Shown: piece after piece, positions 43,501 to 51,606 of the stretch
How the letters are laid out: every line of letters begins with the position of its first letter
How positions within the stretch are numbered: position 1 is the first letter of the stretch
Source: CBDBZL01 sp965213545
GTDB taxonomy: Bacteria; Pseudomonadota; Alphaproteobacteria; Sphingomonadales; Sphingomonadaceae
Direction of reading: 5' to 3'
DNA: 64,000 nt
Assembly: GCA_965213545.1 (NCBI GenBank)
Contig: CBDBZL010000002.1
Location: 1,054,001-1,118,000, forward strand
The notes under the pieces: model-generated
Told to the model about the DNA's origin: nothing
Seen by the model: the letters and a program-made list of their open reading frames with translations, nothing else
The model's database searches: none
Translations under genes and position numbers: made by a program

Positions 43501-44407
43501 TCCTGCCTATCTCGACTATCCGCGGCGCCGACACGGCTACGACCATGATCTGTATGCCTGGTCGAACATTCACGAGCGCGCGCCCATCCGCTGGCCGGGC
43601 GACAGGCCGCTGGCGGTGTTCGTGTGCGTCAGCCTGGAGTGGTTCCCTATCACCCCGGCCGACAAGCCGTTCCGCGCGCCCGGCCATATGGTGACGCCCT
43701 ACCCCGACTACCGGCACTACACCGCGCGCGACTATGGCAACCGGGTTGGCGCGTTCCGCTTCCTCGACGCCTTCGCCGAGGCCAAGGTCAAGGCGTCCTT
43801 CGCCACCAACGCCGCGGTGGCCGAGCGCTACCCCGCGCTGGTCGAGCGCGTGCGGGCAGACGGCCACGAGATCATCGCCCATTCGACCGACATGAATGGC
43901 GGGATCGACAGCTCGCTCGGCGAGGAGGCGGAGCGCGCGCTGATCGGCGAAAGCCTGGCCCGGCTCGAGCGGGCGACCGGAACGCAGCCCAGGGGCTGGC
44001 TGTCGATCGCGCGTTCGCAGAGCTGGCGCACGCTCGACCTGCTGCGCGAACACGGGGCTGCCTATTGCTGCGACTGGGTGAATGATGACCTGCCCTATCG
44101 CTTCGCCAACGGGCTCACCAACCTGCCGCTCAATCACGAATTGTCCGACCGCCAGATCATCGCGGTGCAGCAGCAATCGGCGGACTCGTGGGGCCAGTCG
44201 CTGCGCGATGCGGCCGACTGGCTGGCGCGCGAGGCGACGGCACAGAGCTCAGGCCGGTTGCTGGCGATCCACCTGACGCCTTATATTACCGGCCTGCCCT
44301 ATCGGATCGGCGCATTGGAGGCGCTGCTGGCGGACCTGGCGGCACGCGGCGATGTCTGGTTCGCCACCGGAAGCCAGATCACCAGGCATTGGGAGACACA
44401 GCAATGA
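43490..44407 (+). CDS. Polysaccharide-deacetylase-fold hydrolase (copy 2)
   Basis: 305 residues, overlapping copy 1 by 11 bases. Pattern as in PuuE-like hydrolases: DLYAWSNIHERAPIRWPGDRPLAVFVCVSLEWFP, DYRHYTARDYGNRVGAFRFLDAFAEAKVKASFATNAAVAERYPALVERVRADGHEIIAHSTDMNGGIDSSLGEEAERALIGESLARLERATGTQPRGWLSIARSQSWRTLDLLREHGAAYCCDWVND, LLAIHLTPYITGLPYRIGAL. It likely forms a heteromeric or sequential pair with copy 1, acting on a C-N bond of a cyclic amide/imide or an N-acyl group. The next gene overlaps by ATGA. Confidence 0.8.
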   Translation: MSLDPAYLDYPRRRHGYDHDLYAWSNIHERAPIRWPGDRPLAVFVCVSLEWFPITPADKPFRAPGHMVTPYPDYRHYTARDYGNRVGAFRFLDAFAEAKVKASFATNAAVAERYPALVERVRADGHEIIAHSTDMNGGIDSSLGEEAERALIGESLARLERATGTQPRGWLSIARSQSWRTLDLLREHGAAYCCDWVNDDLPYRFANGLTNLPLNHELSDRQIIAVQQQSADSWGQSLRDAADWLAREATAQSSGRLLAIHLTPYITGLPYRIGALEALLADLAARGDVWFATGSQITRHWETQQ

Positions 44408-45825
44408 GGGCGAGCAACCCGCGCACCGGCGAGGCCGACTACGAATTCGCCGAGACCCCGCGCGAGGACGTGCGCCAGGCGGCCCAGCGGCTGCGTGGCG
44501 CCCAATCCGGCTGGGAAGCGCTGGGACCCGAAGGGCGGGGCAAGGTCCTCCTCGCCTATGCCGACAGGCTCGAGGCCGGGATGAGGCCGATCATCGAGGC
44601 GCTGGCGGTCGACACCGGACGCCACGCGGTCGCCGGGATCGAGGTGATGGGGGTGATCGCCAACCTGCGGCGCTGGGCAACGCGGGCGCCAGAGCTTTTC
44701 GCCGCCATGGCGCAGGGCGTGGCGCCCTCCGCCATGCCGGGGATCGAGATCGATCAGCGCCACTCGGCCTACCCGCTGTTCGGCGCCATCGCCCCGTGGA
44801 ACTTCCCGCTCATCCTCAGCCATATCGACGCCATCCCCGCGCTGGCGGCGGGCTGCGCGGCGCTGGTCAAGCCGTCCGAGGTCACCCCGCGCTTCGTCGA
44901 ACCGCTCGCCAGGGTGCTGGCCGAGCTGCCCGAACTGCCGCTGGCCTTCGTGATGGGCGGGCCCGATGTCGGCCAGGCGCTGATCGAGGAGGTGGACTAT
45001 GTCTGCTTCACCGGCTCGACCGCGACCGGGCGCAAGATCGCCGAGGCGGCGGCGCGCAATCTTATCCCCGCCAACCTGGAAATGGGCGGCAAGGACCCGC
45101 TGATCATCGCCGCCAGCGCCGATCCGTCATGGGCGGCGGATATCGCGCTGCGCGCCAGCGTGGCGGCGACCGGCCAGGCGTGCCAGTCGATCGAGCGGGT
45201 CTATGTCGCGCGAGGGATCGCCGAGCGGTTCCTCGCCGCGCTGGTCGAGGGAGCGAACGCGGTGGCGCTGACCTATCCCGATCCGCGCCAAGGCCATATC
45301 GGTCCGTTCATCTTCCCCGCCCAGGCCGACAAGGTCGCCGCCCAGATCGCCGATGCGCGGGCCAAGGGCGCGCGCGTCATGGCCGGCGGCGAGGTGGAGA
45401 CGCTGGGCGGCGGCCGCTATCTGCGCCCCACCGTGCTGGCCGATGTCACTCCCGAGATGGCGGTGATGCGCGAGGAGACCTTCGGACCGGTCATCCCGGT
45501 CGTCGTCTACGATGATCTGGACGAGGCGGTCCGACAGGCGAACGCGGGCGAATACGGGCTCTCGGCGGCCGTGCTCGCGGGTTCGCTCGAGGAGGCAAGC
45601 CAGATCGGAGCGCGGCTCGATGCGGGCGCCATCTCGCTCCAGGACGCCTCGCTCACCGCCATGGTTCATGATTCCGCCAACCAGTCGCGCAAGGCCTCCG
45701 GCCTGGGGCCATCGCGGATGGGCGATACGGGAATGCTGCGCTTCGTCCGCCAGCAGGCGCTGATCCGCCAGACGGGCGAGGCACCCACCATTGCCGCCTT
45801 CGCCGAACGACCGGTGACGGCATGA
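44404..45825 (+). CDS. NAD(P)-dependent aldehyde dehydrogenase
   Basis: 473 residues from ATG 44404 (ATGA overlap). ALDH superfamily: APWNFPLILSHIDAIPALAAGCAALVKPSEVTP, FTGSTATGRKIAEAAARNLIPANLEMGGKDPLIIAASADP with catalytic Glu (E226), catalytic Cys in ATGQACQSIERVYV (C260), and EETFGPVIPVVVYDDLDEAVRQANAGEYGLSAAVL. It oxidises an aldehyde intermediate to an acid. It is the fourth gene of operon C. Confidence 0.92.
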   Translation: MRASNPRTGEADYEFAETPREDVRQAAQRLRGAQSGWEALGPEGRGKVLLAYADRLEAGMRPIIEALAVDTGRHAVAGIEVMGVIANLRRWATRAPELFAAMAQGVAPSAMPGIEIDQRHSAYPLFGAIAPWNFPLILSHIDAIPALAAGCAALVKPSEVTPRFVEPLARVLAELPELPLAFVMGGPDVGQALIEEVDYVCFTGSTATGRKIAEAAARNLIPANLEMGGKDPLIIAASADPSWAADIALRASVAATGQACQSIERVYVARGIAERFLAALVEGANAVALTYPDPRQGHIGPFIFPAQADKVAAQIADARAKGARVMAGGEVETLGGGRYLRPTVLADVTPEMAVMREETFGPVIPVVVYDDLDEAVRQANAGEYGLSAAVLAGSLEEASQIGARLDAGAISLQDASLTAMVHDSANQSRKASGLGPSRMGDTGMLRFVRQQALIRQTGEAPTIAAFAERPVTA

Positions 45826-46301
45826 TCGGCGCCTGGCTCGCGCTTACAATGGGCGCACAGGCGCTGCCCGCCGCCGCGCTGGGCACGCCGGTGGAGCAGG
45901 CCTGCGCGGACCCCGTGCTGATGGTGGTCACCGGCACCACGCATGACCGCGAGCGGATGCTCGCCTATGGCGCCGCCATCGCGGCAAGCGGGCTCTATCG
46001 CGAGCTCGGCGGCTATTATGTCAACGTGCCGCGCGCCATCGCCCATTTCGAAGGCGAGGCCGAGGAGGGGCACGTCACGCTGATCGTACGCTTCCCCTGT
46101 CTCAGGAACGCGCAGGCGTTCTGGACCAGCCGGACCTACCAGGAGGACATCCTGCCGCTCCGGCTCGAACCCAGCGCGGGCACCTTCATCGTCCGCGTCT
46201 ATCCCGAAGCGCCGTTGCCCTTCTATATGGAGGGCAAGGTGGGGGACGATGCCTATAGCGGCGCGTTCGATCCGGCCGGGGTGGAACAGGCCGCGCCCTA
46301 G
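45822..46301 (+). CDS. Exported DUF1330-like protein
   Basis: 159 residues from an ATGA overlap with the aldehyde dehydrogenase. The N-terminus MIGAWLALTMGAQALPAAALG is a signal peptide. The mature domain LMVVTGTTHDRERMLAYGAAIAASGLYRELGGYYVNVPRAIAHFEGE, VTLIVRFPCLRNAQAFWTSRTYQEDILPLRLEPSAGTFIVRVY has the DUF1330 dimer-fold pattern and two Cys (QACADP, FPCLR). It would be the periplasmic counterpart of the cytosolic DUF1330 protein of operon A. Last gene of operon C. Confidence 0.65.
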   Translation: MIGAWLALTMGAQALPAAALGTPVEQACADPVLMVVTGTTHDRERMLAYGAAIAASGLYRELGGYYVNVPRAIAHFEGEAEEGHVTLIVRFPCLRNAQAFWTSRTYQEDILPLRLEPSAGTFIVRVYPEAPLPFYMEGKVGDDAYSGAFDPAGVEQAAP

Positions 46302-46335
46302 AGCGGTCACTCCGATTGCATCGGATCGACCGCTC
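46301..46335. terminator. Bidirectional terminator between operons C and D
   Basis: GAGCGGTC (46301-46308) and GACCGCTC (46328-46335) enclose a second stem TCCGAT/ATCGGA, giving one long hairpin followed by CAGGCTCTTGTTTTG. It lies between convergent genes; this kind of GAGCGGTC...GACCGCTC hairpin is a common intergenic terminator type in sphingomonads as far as I know. Confidence 0.7.
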
Positions 46336-46398
46336 CAGGCTCTTGTTTTGCCCCGATTTTCCGAGCCGCCGGTTAATTCCACCCGGCTCGAAATCGTT

Positions 46399-47127
46399 CT
46401 AGCGGTCGAGCTCGACCAGCTCGTAGCGGTTCATCATGTAGCCGCCGACCTCGGCATGGACCAGCACCGCGTCCGCATCGTCGGTGACGAAGATGTCGTA
46501 GTCCGGATGGGTGGTGCCGCCCATTCCCTCGCCCTGATCATCGACAAAGCGGAAGTGGCGGCAGGCGAAGGTGCCCGCGGCCACGGTGCGTTCCGCCTGT
46601 CCCACATATTCCAGCGTGATGACGTGTTCGGCGATCATCGGCGGGGTGGCCCCGCGATGGTCGGGCGAGGGCAGCATCACCCGCAAGGCGCGCCGGTGCG
46701 GTCCGCGCGTGATATCCATCGCCTGCGACAGGAAGGCATCGCCGACAACCGGATGCGTGCCGAACCCGTCGATCGCGCCCAGCTTCTCGCGCCGCTCGGA
46801 GACACGGCCGATCGTGGGGCCGAAGCTCTCGCATTCCAGCGTGTCCGCCGCCGGATCGTGATGCAGCCAGCCCGATCCCAGGAACTCGCCACCCAGCATC
46901 AGGTGGACATGCAGATCGAGCGGCACACGGCCCGGTCCCATGCGGTAGATGATATCGCGCAGCACGCTGGGCGCAGGCTCGTCGATCTCGCAGCGCGCGC
47001 GCATGATGACCGAACCGTCGGCATGGTGCGTGAAGACGAACCATTCGCGCCCGCGCTCGCTGCCCTCCATCCCCGGCTTGTCCGACAAGTAGCGCACCTT
47101 GCCCGAGACCGTGCGATGCGCGCTCAT
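46399..47127 (-). CDS. Conserved protein of unknown function, last gene of operon D
   Basis: 242 residues from ATG 47127 in an ATGA overlap with the nitrilase-like gene. The first part (REWFVFTHHADGSVIMRARCEIDEPAPSVLRDIIYRMGPGRVPLDLHVHLMLGGEFLGSGWLHHD) and the second (HVITLEYVGQAERTVAAGTFACRHFRFVDDQGEGMGGTTHPDYDIFVTDDADAVLVHAEVGGYMMNRYELVEL) suggest a beta-rich, DUF3108-like barrel of two similar halves. No catalytic motif. Translational coupling shows it belongs to the pathway. Confidence 0.6.
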   Translation of the reverse strand: MSAHRTVSGKVRYLSDKPGMEGSERGREWFVFTHHADGSVIMRARCEIDEPAPSVLRDIIYRMGPGRVPLDLHVHLMLGGEFLGSGWLHHDPAADTLECESFGPTIGRVSERREKLGAIDGFGTHPVVGDAFLSQAMDITRGPHRRALRVMLPSPDHRGATPPMIAEHVITLEYVGQAERTVAAGTFACRHFRFVDDQGEGMGGTTHPDYDIFVTDDADAVLVHAEVGGYMMNRYELVELDR

Positions 47128-48332
47128 ATGATGCCCGCCTTGTCGAGCCGCTCGATCACCTGCTGCTGCGCGCGGCGGAAATAGTCGCGCTCGGGCAAGG
47201 CTGCGCTACCCTGGTCCATCATGGCGTTGGGGCGGTGGAAATCTTCGGCGCTGGCGGCATAGGCGGCGGCGAAGAGGTGCGGGCGCTGACGGGCGAGATA
47301 ATTGGTCATCGCCGGGGTGCGCCGCGCCTCCCTTAGCGCGCCCAGGTCGATCGAGGCGAAGGCGGTGAAGGTCTCGCCGTCATTGCTCTCCGCCAGCACC
47401 TTGCCGCGATGGTCGACGATGGTGCTGTTGCCCTCGGCGCTCGCCAGCGGCAGCGCGGTGCCTGAAATCCCGGCGGTGTTGGCCGAGACGACATAGGCCA
47501 GGTTCTCGAACGCGCGCGCCTGCTTGGCGATGTCCTTGTTGGTGGCGAGCGGCGAGCCGACCTCGCTCGAGGAATGAACGAACAGTTCCGCGCCGCGCAG
47601 CGCCAGCACGCGGGCGATCTCCGGGTAAAGGATTTCTTCCGAAGCGATCGCCGCCAGGTTGCCGATCTCGGTGCGCGCCACGGGGAACACGCCGTCAAGC
47701 CCGTAGCGATCGAGATAGGCGTCCCACACGTCGTGCGGGCTGGGCGCGAACATGGACAGCAGCCGTCGGTAGCGTAAGGCGACATCGCCCGATGGCGCGA
47801 CGATGAAGCTGGCCTGGAAATAGAAGCCCGGGAAATGGGGGTCGGTCTCGTAGGCATTGCCCGCGACGAACATGCCCAGCCGCTGTGCCAGCCCGCCCAG
47901 CGCCTCGTATTCGGCGCCCTCGGGGGCAAAGCCGACGCGCGCGGCGAAATCGGGGATCGACACCTGCCCCGGATAGGAGGTGAACAGATATTCGGGCAGC
48001 ACCGCCAGGCGCACCTGGTGCCCGCCATAGATGCTGATGAAGCCCGCCGCGCTGCGGATCATGGGCTCGAGTTCGGCGATATGGGCAAGGATCGCGGCGC
48101 GCGCCGCCGCATCGTCGGGCTGGCGTTCGAGCGAGCGCGCGGTCAGTTGCATGGCAACGGCGGAATAGGTGGGCGTGTCGCGTTGGTTTGGTGTGTCGGG
48201 CATGGGGTTCCCTGATGCTTGAGCGGCAAGCGCTGCGGGGGTGAGGGCGGCGCACAGCGTGCCGGCGAGCGCGGCGCGGCGATCAATTGCGGTGCCCCAG
48301 CCCGGCCCTCGAGGAGCGGGCGCGGGCGTCAC
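47124..48332 (-). CDS. Exported nitrilase-superfamily protein lacking the catalytic cysteine (copy 2)
   Basis: 402 residues from GTG 48332 (GTGA overlap with the oxidase stop). A twin-arginine-like segment IDRRAALAGTLCAALTPAALAAQ suggests export. Nitrilase fold: Glu in VLPEYLFTSYPG (E114), YRRLLSMF where Lys is normally found (Arg here), and the elbow GNLAAIASEEILYPE in which the Cys is Ser (S231) and the following Asp is Glu. Thus two of three catalytic residues differ. The same Cys to Ser change is in copy 1 (30703), so the loss is a shared property, not a sequencing error. Function unknown; perhaps a Ser-type or non-catalytic member. Confidence 0.75.
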   Translation of the reverse strand: MTPAPAPRGPGWGTAIDRRAALAGTLCAALTPAALAAQASGNPMPDTPNQRDTPTYSAVAMQLTARSLERQPDDAAARAAILAHIAELEPMIRSAAGFISIYGGHQVRLAVLPEYLFTSYPGQVSIPDFAARVGFAPEGAEYEALGGLAQRLGMFVAGNAYETDPHFPGFYFQASFIVAPSGDVALRYRRLLSMFAPSPHDVWDAYLDRYGLDGVFPVARTEIGNLAAIASEEILYPEIARVLALRGAELFVHSSSEVGSPLATNKDIAKQARAFENLAYVVSANTAGISGTALPLASAEGNSTIVDHRGKVLAESNDGETFTAFASIDLGALREARRTPAMTNYLARQRPHLFAAAYAASAEDFHRPNAMMDQGSAALPERDYFRRAQQQVIERLDKAGII

Positions 48333-49879
48333 GAGAGGCCGAGAGAGCCGGGGTTCATCAGCCCGCGCGGATCGACCTGCCGCTTGATCGCGGTGAGCAG
48401 CGCATCGGCGGCGGGATCGAGGCTGTCACGGTAGCGATAGGCGCGTCCGATCTGGAAATGGGCGGCATCGTGCGCCAGGAAGATATCGACCAGCGCCTGC
48501 TTCAGCTCGTGCGCCAATGTGCGCGCGGTTTCATTGCCGGGCAGAACGGGAAGTTTGCGCAGATGCGCGGGCTCGATCGTATCCTCGATCAGCGGATTGC
48601 GCGCGTCGGGCCAGTACAGGCAGGGCTCGAGTATGAGCCCCGCCCCGCCCACCGCGGCGATCAGCGTGGCGCATGTGAGGCCGGCCGCCTCCATCTTGTC
48701 GCCACGTTCGGCCAGCATCGCCCGCACCGCCGCCATGCAGGCGGGCGCCCTGGAATGAGACAGCAGCCCGTGCACCGGTGCCCAGCGATCGCCACCGGGA
48801 CCCAGGATGGAATTGAGCGGACCGAACGGATTGGCGCGCACGATCTTGGGGATGGTGTTCTCCACCTCGCGCCCGCCATTCTTGCTTGCGATCTGCCTGA
48901 TCCGGGCGATATCCTCGTCGGCCGCCGCCTGAATGCGCCCCTCGGCGATGACGTGGAGCGAATAATTCGCATCCTTGAGGAAGCCGCGCCCGGCGGCCAC
49001 CACCTTGGCGCCCTCGGTCAGCGCCTTCATGAAGCCGCCCTGCCGCTTCATCATGCCGACCAGCTGCCTGGCATCGCTGGCCATGCTGTCGCGCGTCATG
49101 CGGATGGCGTTGAGCACGGGATCGAAACCGAAGCATTCGCTGGCCAGCCCCCGGCGCTCGATCTCGCTTGCCGCTGCCAGCCAACCGCCCTCCTCATCGA
49201 AGGCAATGGTGGCATGGGCAAATGCCTCGGCCTCGCGCACCAGCTTCAGCGTGATCGTGGCCTTGATCCCCAGCGCGCCGGTGTCGGCCAGGAACAGACC
49301 CGCCAGGTCAGGCCCGTATGGCCGCATGTGCCGCTTGCCGAGCGTCAGCAGCGTGCCGTCCGCCAGCACCACCTCCAGCGCGGTGCAGCTTTGGACCGCC
49401 GTGCCATGCCGTCCGGTGCCCCAGAACACCGCGTTCTGGCTCATTCCCCCGCCGATGCTGGCCTTGAGCCCCGAAAGCGTGCCCCACATCGGCGTGCGCA
49501 ATCTGCGTGGCGAGAGCGTCTCGTAGAGCTTGGCCCAGGTGCAGCCGGCTTCCACGGTGACCGTCATGTCGGCCTCGTCGACCGCCAGCACCCGGTCCAT
49601 AAGCGAAAGGTCGACCAGCACGGCGCCCGGATTGTCCGCGGTATAGCCGCCGGTATAGCTCATCCCGCCGCCGCGCGGGATAACGGGCGCACTGGCCGCC
49701 GTTGCCGCCTTTACCGCCGCCGCGAGTTGGTGCTTGTCGGAAGGACGGACCACGGCGGCAAGATCGGCACCGCGCTTGTAGATGTCGTGCGCATAGAACT
49801 CGAGCGAGCGCTCGTCGCTGAGCACCGTGGCACCGCTTGCCGCGAGCGCCTCGCCCAGCGAGGGGGCCAGCGTTGCCAT
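48329..49879 (-). CDS. FAD-binding oxidase (GlcD/vanillyl-alcohol oxidase-type fold)
   Basis: 516 residues from ATG 49879 in a TGATG overlap with the MFS gene. PP-loop FAD domain: ADLAAVVRPSDKHQLAAAVKAATAASAPVIPRGGGMSYTGGYTADNPGAVLVDLSLMDRVLAVDEADMTVTVEAGCTWAKLYETL, then SGLKASIGGGMSQNAVFWGTGRHGTAVQSCTALEVVLADGTLL, and a C-terminal cap ending QVDPRGLMNPGSLGLS, the usual family end. Oxidises an alcohol or hydroxy acid. No signal peptide, hence cytosolic. Fifth gene of operon D. Confidence 0.87.
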   Translation of the reverse strand: MATLAPSLGEALAASGATVLSDERSLEFYAHDIYKRGADLAAVVRPSDKHQLAAAVKAATAASAPVIPRGGGMSYTGGYTADNPGAVLVDLSLMDRVLAVDEADMTVTVEAGCTWAKLYETLSPRRLRTPMWGTLSGLKASIGGGMSQNAVFWGTGRHGTAVQSCTALEVVLADGTLLTLGKRHMRPYGPDLAGLFLADTGALGIKATITLKLVREAEAFAHATIAFDEEGGWLAAASEIERRGLASECFGFDPVLNAIRMTRDSMASDARQLVGMMKRQGGFMKALTEGAKVVAAGRGFLKDANYSLHVIAEGRIQAAADEDIARIRQIASKNGGREVENTIPKIVRANPFGPLNSILGPGGDRWAPVHGLLSHSRAPACMAAVRAMLAERGDKMEAAGLTCATLIAAVGGAGLILEPCLYWPDARNPLIEDTIEPAHLRKLPVLPGNETARTLAHELKQALVDIFLAHDAAHFQIGRAYRYRDSLDPAADALLTAIKRQVDPRGLMNPGSLGLS

Positions 49880-51213
49880 CAGGCCGCGCCTGCCACCGCA
49901 CGGCGCGGTTCGGGCTCGACCTCGGGGAACTCTTCGGGATAGCGGCCGAGCAGCAGCAGCAGCGCACCGCCGAGCACGAACAGTACGGCCGCCACCGTCA
50001 GGATGGGGTCGTAGCTGCCGCCCACATCGCGCACCGTTCCATAGACCGTGGGCGAGATGGCGGAGAACAGACCGAACGGCATATAGAGGAGCCCGTAGAT
50101 CTTGCCGTAATGCGCCATGCCGAAATAGCGGCCGGCAAGATAGGCGATAAGGTCGGATTCGGCGCCGGCGGCGAACCCGAGCAGGAAACCGCCCGAGGCC
50201 ACCAGCGGGAAGTTGGTGTCGGTGCCCATCAACGCAAAACAGGCGATCGCCGGCAGGCATAAGAGCGGGAAGGCGACGTAGCCGGCCCAGAACTTGTCGA
50301 GCAGCAGGCCGGTGATGATGCGTCCCATCAGGATGCCCACGCCCACGATGGCGAGCACGTTGGCCGCGTCCTCGGGCGCGAACCCGTGGTCGAGCACGAT
50401 GGGGAACATGTGGATATGCGCGCCGCCATAGGCAAAGGCGATGCAGGCGATAGAGGCGAAGATCAGCCAGAACCGACGATCGCCCAGCGCGGCGCGTGCG
50501 CCAACGCCCGTCAGCTTGCCCGACATCGAGGCGATCTCGCGCGGCCGCTCCTCGGGCCGGGGCTCGCGGAAGAGCAGGAAGGCGGCAGGCAGCGCCAGCA
50601 GCAGCGGCAGCGCGGCGACCCACACGAACATCTCGCGCCAGCCATGCGTGTCGATCGCCCACACGGCCAGTTGCGGCACCACCAGCGCGGCCAGGCTGGT
50701 GCCCATCAGCATGATGCCCAGCGCCAGGCCCCGTCGGCGGAAGAACCACAGGTTGATGCCGCGGCTCCAGGTGACGGGCGTGGACCCGATCCCCACCAAC
50801 CCAACCACGAACCACAGACCGTAGAACATCAGCAGCGAGGCCGAGGCCAGCGATAGCGCGGCAAAGGCGATCCCGAAGGCGACCAGCGAGAGCAGCGCCA
50901 CCGGGCGCACGCCGTAGCGATCCGCCATCCAGCCATAGACGGGCGCCAGCAGCGAGGCGGTAACCCCGAAGATGGTGATCCCCAGGCTGACTTGGCCCCG
51001 GCTCCAGCCGAACTCGGCATTGAGCGGATCGAACAATGCGCCGATGACGTTGAACGGGATCGGCGAGGCGCCGCACATCACGCCGAGCATTGCCGCCAGC
51101 AGCACCGGCCAGCCGCGGGCGAACTCGCCCTTGGTCTGGGTCGGGCCAGTGCTGGGGCCGGTATCGCCCGCTTCGGGGACGGAGGTGGAGGCGGGGGCGT
51201 CTGTCTGGCTCAT
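49879..51213 (-). CDS. MFS transporter
   Basis: 444 residues, twelve membrane segments: LLAAMLGVMCGASPIPFNVIGALFDPL, GWSRGQVSLGITIFGVTASLLAPVYGWMADRYGVRPVALLSLVAFGIAF (the GxxxDRxGxR loop), YGLWFVVGLVGIGSTPVTWSRGINLWFFRRRGLALGIMLMGTSLAALVVPQLAVW. It resembles the monocarboxylate/oxalate-formate subgroup. GGGGGA upstream; the ATG overlaps the stop of a small frame upstream. Probably imports a carboxylate product released in the periplasm. Confidence 0.87.
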   Translation of the reverse strand: MSQTDAPASTSVPEAGDTGPSTGPTQTKGEFARGWPVLLAAMLGVMCGASPIPFNVIGALFDPLNAEFGWSRGQVSLGITIFGVTASLLAPVYGWMADRYGVRPVALLSLVAFGIAFAALSLASASLLMFYGLWFVVGLVGIGSTPVTWSRGINLWFFRRRGLALGIMLMGTSLAALVVPQLAVWAIDTHGWREMFVWVAALPLLLALPAAFLLFREPRPEERPREIASMSGKLTGVGARAALGDRRFWLIFASIACIAFAYGGAHIHMFPIVLDHGFAPEDAANVLAIVGVGILMGRIITGLLLDKFWAGYVAFPLLCLPAIACFALMGTDTNFPLVASGGFLLGFAAGAESDLIAYLAGRYFGMAHYGKIYGLLYMPFGLFSAISPTVYGTVRDVGGSYDPILTVAAVLFVLGGALLLLLGRYPEEFPEVEPEPRRAVAGAA

Positions 51214-51344
51214 TCGTCCCCCTTTGCCTCAACCCGAGCCGCGCCGTCGAGCACAATGCGCACCATGTCCGAAGCGTGGTCGTCCGGGCGATTATGGCGG
51301 ATCACGGCTATCGCGAACCGTGCTTCGGACCAGCGCCCCGCCAT
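51210..51344 (-). CDS. Possible 44-residue protein between mini-protein and MFS genes
   Basis: ATG 51344 to TGA 51210: MAGRWSEARFAIAVIRHNRP, then DDHASDMVRIVLDGAARVEAKGDE. Its stop overlaps the MFS start as ATGA, the same coupling as elsewhere in this operon, and it fills the gap after the mini-protein stop (51361). No family is recognised and the start is uncertain. It could be a leader peptide. Confidence 0.35.
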   Translation of the reverse strand: MAGRWSEARFAIAVIRHNRPDDHASDMVRIVLDGAARVEAKGDE

Positions 51345-51360
51345 CGGCCCGCATTCATGC

Positions 51361-51606
51361 CTAGCCCTGGCGTTCGCGCAGCGGCGCGAACACCCGGGTG
51401 ACGAAGCTTTTGGCCTCGGCATCGGGATTGCCGGCCCGCCCCTCCAGGGCCATCAGCCGTTCCTCCTGCCGCCACACCTCCTGCGCAAGGTTCATGACCA
51501 CCGCGACAAAACGGTCCATCGCCACGTCCTCGAAGAAATGCGCCTCGTCGCTGTCCTGATGAACCGGCTTGGGCCGATGACTGGAACGGTGCGGCGACCG
51601 ATTCAC
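51361..51606 (-). CDS. Coiled-coil mini-protein coupled to the second methyltransferase
   Basis: 81 residues from GTG 51606, which overlaps the methyltransferase TGA (GTGA), exactly as in the first pair at 30321. A Pro/Ser/Arg-rich N-terminus, then DVAMDRFVAVVMNLAQEVWRQEERLMALEGRAG, similar to DPALDRLTSLTLALAAEVSALRERNDTLERLLERAG of the first copy. Shorter than the first copy at the C-terminus. Probably a partner subunit. Confidence 0.6.
   Translation of the reverse strand: MNRSPHRSSHRPKPVHQDSDEAHFFEDVAMDRFVAVVMNLAQEVWRQEERLMALEGRAGNPDAEAKSFVTRVFAPLRERQG

Noticed and set aside
47077..47089. CTTGTCCGACAAG resembling the cluster operator
   Set aside because: It lies inside a coding sequence, has a shorter centre (CG instead of CCGG) and no promoter beside it.
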